Below, piece after piece: positions 7,989 to 13,398 of a stretch of 13,398 nucleotides of DNA. The notes below the pieces were generated by a model. That model ran no database searches and was not told the DNA's origin. It was given only the letters and a program-made list of their open reading frames with translations. The stretch comes from Bacteriovoracaceae bacterium. GTDB lineage: Bacteria; Bdellovibrionota; Bacteriovoracia; Bacteriovoracales; Bacteriovoracaceae. Every line of letters starts with the position of its first letter. The stretch's first letter is position 1. Both the position numbers and the translations under genes were made by a program. The stretch covers positions 1 to 13,398 of the forward strand of contig JAGLCH010000383.1 of assembly GCA_023146355.1 (NCBI GenBank), in the 5' to 3' direction.

Positions 7989-8479
7989 CAAGCTGTGATT
8001 TGAAAATAATGAAGAAGAAGGCAGACACCTCCGGCATATAGCCCTGCGACTATATCATCGAGAATTATACCTGAACCATGCTCTACCTTTTTGTCAAAAA
8101 ATGAAGCTGGCCAAATTTTAAAAATATCAAAGAAGCGAAAAAGGGCAGCAGCAATGAGTAAATTTGGCAGCGTTGGATTGGGCACAAGGGCTATTGCTGT
8201 GAAGTATCCAAGCACCTCATCAATTACAATCCAGCCTGGGTCTTTGAGCCCGTAGCGCTTTCTTGCAGCTTCTAACATGAAGGAGAAAATGGTAGATAAA
8301 ATAATAGTAATTATGATTATTTCAACGGGGGAACACAGTTGGATGAGTAGATAACCAACTGGAATTGCTGCAATAGTTCCAAATGTTCCGGGAGCAAATG
8401 GAGTTAGGCCTGCTCCAAAAAAACTGAGCAGAACCTTATCAACTATCTTAATTTTAGGTCTATTCCTTGAATTATCCAC
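7988..8479 (-). CDS. pgpA: Phosphatidylglycerophosphatase A
   Basis: PgpA removes the phosphate from phosphatidylglycerophosphate to give phosphatidylglycerol in the inner membrane. The 163 residues contain the family motifs in order: FGAGLTPFAPGTFGT (21-35), GWIVIDEVLGYF (82-93), FRFFDIFKIWPASFFD (114-129) and GSGIILDDIVAGLYA (135-149). The acidic residues of the IDE and LDD motifs are those expected for Mg-dependent catalysis. Hydrophobic helices span about 33-49, 52-70, 92-113 and 143-157. The start is a GTG at 8479. No Shine-Dalgarno sequence is visible, and the frame has no ATG/GTG/TTG upstream before its stop. A TATATA/TATAAG stretch ends 4-6 nt before the GTG, so a leaderless mRNA is possible. 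It stands first in the block pgpA-recA-recX-alaS. The cinA/pncC gene that often lies between pgpA and recA in related bacteria is absent. Confidence 0.93.
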   Translation of the reverse strand: MDNSRNRPKIKIVDKVLLSFFGAGLTPFAPGTFGTIAAIPVGYLLIQLCSPVEIIIITIILSTIFSFMLEAARKRYGLKDPGWIVIDEVLGYFTAIALVPNPTLPNLLIAAALFRFFDIFKIWPASFFDKKVEHGSGIILDDIVAGLYAGGVCLLLHYFQITA

Positions 8480-8535
8480 AATACTTATATAAAAGGGTAA
8501 CTTAATGTAATACTTTCTTAGGATATTAGAGATTT
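8480..8535. promoter_or_regulatory. Divergent promoter region, pgpA / RelA-SpoT-like gene
   Basis: This 56-bp gap must hold the start signals of two divergent genes. On the minus strand TATATA (8491-8486) and the overlapping TATAAG (8489-8484) are -10-like and end 6 and 4 nt before the pgpA GTG. On the plus strand TAATAC (8509-8514) or GATATT (8522-8527) are possible -10 elements for the downstream gene. No convincing -35 hexamer was found for either direction. The assignment is from position and AT-rich hexamers only. Confidence 0.4.
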
Positions 8536-9786
8536 ATGGAAAGACCAAGTTATTTGTCTGATTACTTGTTTAATTGGGATGTATTCGACATTATGCTTAA
8601 CGCCAAGTCCACACTTGATTCTGATATTTTTGTGGCCAACGGCCTGAGCAAAGATCAGGCATTAGAATTTCTTGAAGGATACGGGCTAGACCCGGATGAT
8701 CCTGTTGCTAGGGCCGAACTGTTTGGAACCTTTCAGGAGGCACTTCAGTTTATTATGAGATATTTCCTAAAAGAGGGAAATGTTGATGGACTTGATTTCA
8801 GAATACCTGCGTCTTTTTATACAATTACTGATATTACGGAGCTTTTACTTTTGGCATCTCCCAAAACAGGTTCTCCTGAAACATCAGAAAGGATTTGGGG
8901 TGAGATCGTTCTAAAGGTAATGCATACTTTACTTCATATAGATAAAGATCTCCGCTCTAACTATTTTTCAGTAATTCAAACTCAAATTTTTGACCGCTTT
9001 TATAAGTACCTTCATCGAGATGCGAATAACAACCTCTACCTTGGTGATAAGGATAAAAAATATGCGATCAAATTAGTTGATTTTCAAACAAAATCAAAGA
9101 AGACACGTGACAGCGTAATTATTAAGCTTTTACATAAAGTTGAGAATGTTGCAGAAGAGCTCTTTGATCGAGTTGGGGTAAGGCTTGTAACCGAGAATCG
9201 TTTCGATACTCTTCGTGCCGTCCGGTTTTTAATAGAAAAAAGTGTGATTATTCCTCATAATGCCAAAAACAGTAGATCTATTAATACATTGATTGATTTA
9301 AAAAAATTCAGAAAGAAATACGACTCTATTTTGAAAATGGCCCTGCGAAATAACCTTTCTGAAGAGCGATTTGTAATGGCAATTGAGCGTGAGATATTAG
9401 ATTGTCAAATTAGTAATGATTCTTCAGATAGAAATGTACATACTAAGAACTCATATCAATCAATCCAGTTCACCTGTCGCCAGCTTATTAAATATGTTAA
9501 TCCATTTTTTCATGAGTTTTCTTATCTTCGTCAAATGGCCAAAGAGCATGAAGGTGAGGATAAAACCCTCGCAAAGAAAGTTCTCAATATGGATATGTCC
9601 CTTATCGCACGTGATGTTCGGTTTTTTTATCCATTTGAAGTTCAGATTGTTGATAAAGAGGCGCACAAAGAAAATTCTGAAGGTGAGGCTTCTCACTCTG
9701 AGTACAAAAAAGCTCAGCTTAATTTTGCAATGAACCGTGTCTTTAAACCTTTAATTGAATTTGAAAAATCAAGAGAGTCTAGCTAG
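8536..9786 (+). CDS. Uncharacterised protein with a divergent RelA/SpoT synthetase-like domain
   Basis: This gene encodes 416 residues and is not assigned a known function. The first half (about 1-180) matches nothing I recognise with certainty. Its opening (LEFLEGYGLDPDDP, 43-56) recalls the uncharacterised TIGR04552/TIGR04562-type families of Myxococcus/Bdellovibrio-like bacteria (memory only). The second half carries RelA/SpoT synthetase signatures in the right order. These are KSKKTRDSVIIK (186-197, ATP-binding R/KxKxxxSIxxK type), FDRVGVR (210-216, catalytic Asp211), SYQSIQ (306-311, the GYQSIH guanine motif with His changed to Gln), and FEVQIVDKEAH (367-377, catalytic Glu368, like FEIQIRTKEMH). 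After these comes SHSEYKKA, like AAHWAYKKG. The RFKDYI segment is not recognisable. An insertion of about 50 residues separates the last two motifs. I see no HD hydrolase domain. The ATG has AGAG 4 nt upstream (and AGGA 12 nt upstream), a modest ribosome site. The gene stands alone on this strand. It may make an alarmone or be a degenerate or repurposed member. Confidence 0.85.
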   Translation: MERPSYLSDYLFNWDVFDIMLNAKSTLDSDIFVANGLSKDQALEFLEGYGLDPDDPVARAELFGTFQEALQFIMRYFLKEGNVDGLDFRIPASFYTITDITELLLLASPKTGSPETSERIWGEIVLKVMHTLLHIDKDLRSNYFSVIQTQIFDRFYKYLHRDANNNLYLGDKDKKYAIKLVDFQTKSKKTRDSVIIKLLHKVENVAEELFDRVGVRLVTENRFDTLRAVRFLIEKSVIIPHNAKNSRSINTLIDLKKFRKKYDSILKMALRNNLSEERFVMAIEREILDCQISNDSSDRNVHTKNSYQSIQFTCRQLIKYVNPFFHEFSYLRQMAKEHEGEDKTLAKKVLNMDMSLIARDVRFFYPFEVQIVDKEAHKENSEGEASHSEYKKAQLNFAMNRVFKPLIEFEKSRESS

Positions 9787-9787
9787 A
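9778..9787. repeat. Palindrome shared by two overlapping stop codons
   Basis: TCTAGCTAGA is a perfect 10-bp palindrome. It supplies the last two codons and the stop codon of both convergent genes, so both proteins end Ser-Ser-stop (TCT AGC TAG on each strand). The genes overlap by 8 bp here. It is too short and AT-balanced to act as a terminator. Confidence 0.8.
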
Positions 9788-10219
9788 TTTTTGATTGTTA
9801 TTTTCTTTGATCTGTAACTTGAGTAGTTCATGTTCAAGGGCCTCAAGCAGCATTGTTATGTCGGGTCGAGTATCCTCCAGCTCTTTATAATGTGCTCTTA
9901 GTTTTTCTTCGCTCCCAATCTGAGTATTGAGAAAAGAAATGAGCTTAAAGCTTGTATCTCCAATTCCAATAACATCGCCTATGAAACAATACTTGTTGCC
10001 TGAGAGTTTTTTTCCATTCACGGTGTAAGTAATGTTTTCACCATGAATGAATAATTTATTGTCTATTACCTGAAGTCTTATGTGGAGCGGGAGTACACTT
10101 GTGTCTCTAACTATAAGATTTGCAGGCCGGCCGCTGCCAAGAGTAATGCTATCGAAAAGGAATTCGAATTCTCTTAAAATATCTGAATCGGGGGATGCTA
10201 GGAACTTAAGTGTAATCAT
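9779..10219 (-). CDS. FHA-domain protein (divergent)
   Basis: This is a small cytoplasmic protein of 146 residues with a forkhead-associated fold, normally a phosphothreonine-binding module. FHA landmarks are SITLGSGRPANLIV (24-37, like the GRxxxNDI strand), PLHIRL (44-49, His46 of the SxxH motif), VNGKKL (67-72) and GDVIGIGDTSFKLI (81-94). The usual Arg after the first Gly is displaced (GSGR), and the Ser of SxxH is Leu43, so phosphopeptide binding is doubtful. A charged helical tail follows from about 103 to 140. The frame opens at an ATG at 10282 inside recG. The ATG at 10219 is preferred because the FHA strand starts there and it lies 22 bp after the recG stop codon. Neither start has a Shine-Dalgarno site. 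TATACT ends exactly 6 nt before 10219, so a leaderless transcript is possible. It is the last gene of the greA-recG operon. Confidence 0.75.
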   Translation of the reverse strand: MITLKFLASPDSDILREFEFLFDSITLGSGRPANLIVRDTSVLPLHIRLQVIDNKLFIHGENITYTVNGKKLSGNKYCFIGDVIGIGDTSFKLISFLNTQIGSEEKLRAHYKELEDTRPDITMLLEALEHELLKLQIKENNNQKSS

Positions 10220-10255
10220 ATGAATAGTATAGCAGAAGATGCTAAATCGTGGAAA
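10220..10255 (-). promoter_or_regulatory. Possible promoter for a leaderless FHA-gene transcript
   Basis: On the minus strand TTTCCA (10255-10250, four of six matches to TTGACA) is followed after 18 nt by TATACT (10231-10226, five of six matches to TATAAT). It is then 6 nt to the A of the ATG at 10219. Transcription would begin at or beside the start codon. It overlaps the recG 3' end. The call rests on hexamer match and spacing only. Confidence 0.35.
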
Positions 10256-12353
10256 GAACGAGTGGGTCGGAAGAAAGTTCATCTAATCGTTCAATAATCC
10301 TTGAGTCCTTTGAGGTCACAAGATGATCAACATCATTTTTTGCTAAGTTCAATATGTTAGAGTGAAGGATAATACTTGCCATCTTTCTTGACGTCGTAAT
10401 ACCTGATTGGCCTATTCCAAATAGATCACCTTCTCCTCGAATCTTAAGATCTTCTTCTGCAATTAGAAATCCATCAGTATGTTTTTCAATCACCATTAGG
10501 CGGTGCATACTCTCTTTTGAAATTTCCTTTTCGCTCACCAAAAAACAAAATCCAGGTTTTTTACCCCGACCTACCCGTCCTCGAAGTTGATGAAGTGAGC
10601 TTAAACCAAATCTGTCGGGGCCCATAATGGCCATAACAGATGCATTATGAACGTTGATGCCAACTTCAACTACACTTGTTGCAATTAGAATATCGATCTT
10701 ATGATCTTTAAATTTTAAAAAAGCATTGGTCTTATCTTCTGCTTTTAGGCGACCGTGAATTACTTGAATTCTGTACTCGGGAAAATAAGCACTAAACTGT
10801 TTATAGATGCTATCAAGCGCAACTATGTCTTGTGTTTCACTCTCTTCAATCGCAGGTGCCACAATATAGGCTTGCTCCCCCATTGATAGTCGAGTCTTAA
10901 GAAAAGAGAGAAACTGCTTATATGTTTCATTTGTTACTATTCTCGTTTTATGACCCTTGCGGCCAGTAGGCATAGTTTCAATTGTTGTAATATCTAAGTC
11001 ACCGTACTGAGTTAAGCTCAATGTTCTAGGGATCGGTGTCGCCGTCATAATCAGGGTGTGGGCCCCAACTCCTTTTTCTGAAAGCTTGACTCGCTGCCTA
11101 ACACCAAACTTATGTTGTTCATCAATAATTGCGAGTTGTAGGTTTTTAAATCGAACAGTTTCTTGTATTAAAGAGTGGGTCCCTATAATAAAGTCAATCT
11201 CGCCGGCGCAAAGTTTTGCCTGCATCTCAAGCTTATCTTTACGCGAAGTGCTCCCAAGAATTAATGCTATTTTATAGTGCCTATGGTTAAGCAACTCTTC
11301 TATTTCAATATAGTGTTGTAGTGCTAGAGATTCTGTAGGGCACATCATCGCTACTTGTCCGCCATTTTTAAGAACTACAAGAGCTGAGAGAATCGCAATC
11401 GCTGTTTTTCCGCATCCGACATCACCTTGAACCATTCGCATCATAGGGTGCCCAGAGCTTAAGTCTTGTGTTATATCGCGGAATGCATTTATCTGACCTT
11501 CAGTCAGAGAGAATGGAAAAATCTGTGAGAGTTCTTTAAATTGATCTTTGCTACACGCTATTTTGGGAGCATCTGGAGTCTTTACTCTTTTTCTTCGAAT
11601 GTGAATTTTGAGTTGCTCGTCAAAAAATTCATGATAGATAATTCTCTTCCTTGCCTGTTTCTCATTTTCGAGTGACCAGTTATCCTTACCATGTAGAAAC
11701 TTAAATGCGTGCTCACATGAAACCAAATTGTTTTTTGTAATGATATGATCTGGAAGAGTTTCAGTAATAGAGTCCCACAAGTCGGCCGGAATTCGATCTA
11801 GAACTTTTTTAACATTACTGCCGTTGATACTATTTATTGTTGGGTACTTGATTAGGAGTTCTTCACTATCCTCTGCAATCGCAGGATTAATAAACTCTAG
11901 GTTAGCAATATCGGGATTGGTGATTTGTTTCTGACCCTGATAAAGAGTCACGACTCCTGAAAATTGAACTTCATTCATCGACTCTAATCGCTTCTTAATA
12001 GAAGGGTAGGCATTAAAGAATTTGATGCACATTACTCCGTCAGAATTTAAGTCCTTTACGTGCGCAGTGATGTTATGAAGAAGAGATCCTTTTCGTCCTT
12101 TTGCCCAAAAATTGGGTTTAATTTGTAAGGAAATGATCTTTCCGTGACCTTTAAAATTCATCCCTTCGCTGGCATTATCGAATGTTGATACCGTTGGAAT
12201 TTTTTGAATTTTAAGTGGAAATAACCACAGAAGGTCTGACAGTACTGCGAATCCTGCATCAATCAGGGACTGGCAACTCTTAGGGATTTGTTTGCCATAT
12301 AGGTCTCGTAGAGGTGAAGTCCAGGTTAGGCCTGTGACCTGAACCTTTGTCAT
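10242..12353 (-). CDS. recG: ATP-dependent DNA helicase RecG
   Basis: RecG is a branched-DNA translocase that regresses stalled forks and remodels Holliday junctions and R-loops. The 703 residues match the family length (E. coli about 693). An OB-fold wedge domain lies at about 65-155. Helicase motifs follow: Q-like FSLTEGQINAF (281-291), Walker A MVQGDVGCGKT (307-317, Cys replacing the commoner Ser), DEQH (411-414), TATPIPRT (437-444), IATSVVEVGINV (557-568) and QLRGRVGRGK (589-598). The C-terminal RecG-specific segment EEDLKIRGEGDLFGIGQSG is at 633-651. The ATG is 3 bp after the greA stop codon, with GAG about 7 nt upstream, so translation is probably coupled. A recA-adjacent location and recG within 2.5 kb of recA place two recombination functions close together, but on separate operons. 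Confidence 0.97.
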   Translation of the reverse strand: MTKVQVTGLTWTSPLRDLYGKQIPKSCQSLIDAGFAVLSDLLWLFPLKIQKIPTVSTFDNASEGMNFKGHGKIISLQIKPNFWAKGRKGSLLHNITAHVKDLNSDGVMCIKFFNAYPSIKKRLESMNEVQFSGVVTLYQGQKQITNPDIANLEFINPAIAEDSEELLIKYPTINSINGSNVKKVLDRIPADLWDSITETLPDHIITKNNLVSCEHAFKFLHGKDNWSLENEKQARKRIIYHEFFDEQLKIHIRRKRVKTPDAPKIACSKDQFKELSQIFPFSLTEGQINAFRDITQDLSSGHPMMRMVQGDVGCGKTAIAILSALVVLKNGGQVAMMCPTESLALQHYIEIEELLNHRHYKIALILGSTSRKDKLEMQAKLCAGEIDFIIGTHSLIQETVRFKNLQLAIIDEQHKFGVRQRVKLSEKGVGAHTLIMTATPIPRTLSLTQYGDLDITTIETMPTGRKGHKTRIVTNETYKQFLSFLKTRLSMGEQAYIVAPAIEESETQDIVALDSIYKQFSAYFPEYRIQVIHGRLKAEDKTNAFLKFKDHKIDILIATSVVEVGINVHNASVMAIMGPDRFGLSSLHQLRGRVGRGKKPGFCFLVSEKEISKESMHRLMVIEKHTDGFLIAEEDLKIRGEGDLFGIGQSGITTSRKMASIILHSNILNLAKNDVDHLVTSKDSRIIERLDELSSDPLVLSTI

Positions 12354-12356
12354 AGG

Positions 12357-12839
12357 TTACTCGATAAATTCAAATGATTCGACTTCGTACTCAATGTCGC
12401 CTTTTGGTGCTTTAACAATTACCTCATCACCTTCTTCTTTGCCCATGAGTGCCTTCCCGAGTGGGCTTAAAAAAGAAACACGACCTTTGTTAATGTCTGC
12501 TTCATCGTTGCCTACAATCTGATAGGTAAGAGTGGTATCTTTTGCTGCATCGAAGAGAGTTACAGTTGCACCAAATACAATTTTTTGACTATTGATTTTA
12601 CCTATTTCAATTACTCTTGAAGTTGCAAGAATTCCCTGTAGGTGGGATATTCGTCCTTCAATATGACTCTGTTTTTCTTTCGCATATTGGTATTCTGCAT
12701 TTTCGGATAGGTCGCCAAGGGCACGAGCTTCTGAGATGGCCTGTTTAATCTCTTCGCGGTCATTGCGTATCAGTGACTCAAGCTCCGTTTGAACTTCTTG
12801 CTGACCTCTTTTTGTTATCGGTGATTCAATATTTGCCAT
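12357..12839 (-). CDS. greA: Transcription elongation factor GreA
   Basis: GreA enters the RNA polymerase secondary channel and stimulates cleavage of backtracked RNA. The 160-residue product has the N-terminal coiled-coil finger with the tip motif GDLSENAEY (42-50). The tip acidic residues Asp43 and Glu46 correspond to Asp41 and Glu44 of E. coli. The C-terminal FKBP-like domain includes FGATVTLFD (89-97), VGNDEAD (108-114), SPLGKALMGKEEGD (125-138) and a final EYEVESFEFIE. A longer frame begins at 12932, but the ATG at 12839 has GAGGA 4 nt upstream and matches the family N-terminus. The longer form would also overlap the upstream gene by 80 bp. It lies 13 nt after the cysteine-rich gene and 3 nt before recG. 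Confidence 0.97.
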   Translation of the reverse strand: MANIESPITKRGQQEVQTELESLIRNDREEIKQAISEARALGDLSENAEYQYAKEKQSHIEGRISHLQGILATSRVIEIGKINSQKIVFGATVTLFDAAKDTTLTYQIVGNDEADINKGRVSFLSPLGKALMGKEEGDEVIVKAPKGDIEYEVESFEFIE

Positions 12840-12843
12840 GACT

Positions 12844-12848
12844 TCCTC
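12844..12848 (-). promoter_or_regulatory. Ribosome binding site that fixes the greA start
   Basis: GAGGA lies 4 nt upstream of the ATG at 12839, in the short gap after the cysteine-rich gene. It selects the 160-residue GreA rather than the 191-residue frame. Confidence 0.85.
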
Positions 12849-12852
12849 TTTG

Positions 12853-13161
12853 TTAAATTTTAAATAATGCGTTTGCAGCAGATAGTAGATCGTCTTTACT
12901 ACTGCCAATATCTTTTCCATTTCCCAGTACAAAATAGCTGCAAAAATTTGGCTTCTCTTTGTCTAGCAACCTCTCTGCATTGGGCTCTTTGCACTCATTA
13001 TATACTAATTTATTGTAAAACTGGCACATACGACAGCATCGAAGGCTAGTGCGACAATTTACACATTCCTCATGTCTTCCTACTTGTTCACCGTATTCAT
13101 TTTCTAGCTCGCAACTGCATAGATAGCAGTGAATTATATTTGCAGTTTGATCAGTGGTCAT
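12853..13161 (-). CDS. Small cysteine-rich protein, putative double zinc ribbon
   Basis: This encodes 102 residues of unknown function, likely cytoplasmic because no signal peptide is present. Ten cysteines sit in the first 74 residues: CxxC at 12-15 plus Cys17, CxxC at 33-36, CCxxC at 42-46, then Cys57 and Cys74. Pairs CxxC 12-15 and CxxC 33-36 could make one zinc ribbon, and Cys42/43/46 with Cys57 and Cys74 a second site. The segment RCCRMCQFYN (41-50), with CKEPNAERLLDKEKPNFCSYF (57-77), matches a conserved pattern I recall in small hypothetical proteins of delta-type bacteria. The C-terminal 25 residues are not cysteine-rich. AAGG lies about 6 nt upstream of the ATG and overlaps the stop codon of the preceding gene. 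It sits directly upstream of greA in one operon. A link to transcription or redox sensing would be inference. Confidence 0.85.
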   Translation of the reverse strand: MTTDQTANIIHCYLCSCELENEYGEQVGRHEECVNCRTSLRCCRMCQFYNKLVYNECKEPNAERLLDKEKPNFCSYFVLGNGKDIGSSKDDLLSAANALFKI

Positions 13162-13168
13162 CTCTACC

Positions 13169-13398
13169 TTAAAAACCTTTTGAGTAATTTAACAGGAAGC
13201 CTGATCCCTGTTTGTGCCCTGTTTGAGGGTCAATCCCACCAGAGTTAAAGTAGATTCTTGGAAGGTTTCTAGCATTATATTCTTTGATCGCTCGATGTAA
13301 ATTACTTTCATTCTTGTGTTCGAGAGTCTTGGCCACAAGGAAGTTAAGCGCTATGACAGAGCTGCCTGTAATTAGAAGTGATTGTTTGCCTGATTTAG
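13169..13398 (-). CDS. C-terminal fragment of a probable membrane protein
   Basis: An open frame runs in from the right edge for 75 codons and ends with TAA at 13171-13169, 7 nt before the ATG of the cysteine-rich gene. No start codon lies in the window. A hydrophobic segment near the visible start (SLLITGSSVIALNFLVA) looks like a membrane helix. It is followed by LHRAIKEYNARNLPRIYF and a Gly-rich end, GSGFLLNYSKGF. The A-x-x-x-YN motif followed by a short polar tail recalls the end of many small envelope proteins of delta-type bacteria, but I cannot name a family. The tight spacing places it in the greA-recG operon. Continuous codon use and the stop codon overlapping the next ribosome site support that it is real. 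Confidence 0.75.
   Translation of the reverse strand, partial: KSGKQSLLITGSSVIALNFLVAKTLEHKNESNLHRAIKEYNARNLPRIYFNSGGIDPQTGHKQGSGFLLNYSKGF

Noticed and set aside
9416..9733. 105-codon plus-strand frame inside the RelA/SpoT-like gene
   Set aside because: It is out of frame with a protein that carries ordered motifs; composition looks like a shadow.
10220..10282. 21-residue N-terminal extension of the FHA protein
   Set aside because: The extra residues are aromatic-rich translation of the recG 3' end; the FHA fold begins at the downstream Met, although neither start has a clear ribosome site.
12840..12932. 31-residue N-terminal extension of GreA
   Set aside because: It overlaps the cysteine-rich gene out of frame and lacks family similarity; GAGGA precedes the ATG at 12839.
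1..13398. tRNA, rRNA, CRISPR, insertion sequences or attachment sites
   Set aside because: No cloverleaf, repeat-spacer array, transposase motif or flanking duplication was seen on either strand.

Overview
The window is a dense bacterial chromosomal segment of low to moderate GC with short or absent intergenic gaps. The gene set is chemotaxis receptor, alaS, recX, recA, pgpA, a lone uncharacterised gene, FHA protein, recG, greA and small membrane or zinc proteins. It comes from a Gram-negative bacterium, because a Cys16 lipoprotein is present. The AT-rich codon use, the recA neighbourhood and the uncharacterised protein at 8536-9786 suggest the Bdellovibrionota (Bacteriovorax/Halobacteriovorax type). 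That protein recalls families I associate with predatory and fruiting delta-type bacteria. The assignment rests on memory of gene neighbourhoods and family distribution, not on a search.

Layout. Positions 1-1755 (+) hold the 3' part of a methyl-accepting chemotaxis protein whose start lies outside the window. It converges, with 2 nt between stop codons, on a minus-strand block (8479 down to 1758): pgpA, recA, recX, alaS, then a peptide/opine-type substrate-binding lipoprotein whose ATG directly follows the alaS stop codon. recA is followed by a strong intrinsic terminator lying just before recX. recA is preceded by a 203-bp spacer rich in repeats: a perfect 13-bp inverted repeat, an imperfect direct repeat nested in it, and a 10-bp tandem repeat over the pgpA stop codon.

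A single plus-strand gene (8536-9786) diverges from pgpA. Its C-terminal half carries the ordered signature motifs of the RelA/SpoT (p)ppGpp synthetase fold in a divergent form, with an unfamiliar N-terminal half. It overlaps tail to tail by 8 bp with an FHA-domain gene. That gene is the last member of a second minus-strand operon (13398 down to 9779): partial membrane protein, 10-cysteine putative zinc protein, greA, recG, FHA.

Together the two minus-strand blocks combine genome maintenance (RecA and its modulator RecX, RecG fork remodelling), transcription elongation rescue (GreA), translation (AlaRS) and phospholipid synthesis (PgpA). No mobile element, CRISPR array, tRNA or rRNA gene was seen, and all complete genes look intact. 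No stretch longer than 203 bp lacks a gene. The most interesting items are the RelA/SpoT-like protein, the recA upstream repeat cluster, and two Shine-Dalgarno-less genes with -10-like hexamers at leaderless-mRNA spacing.
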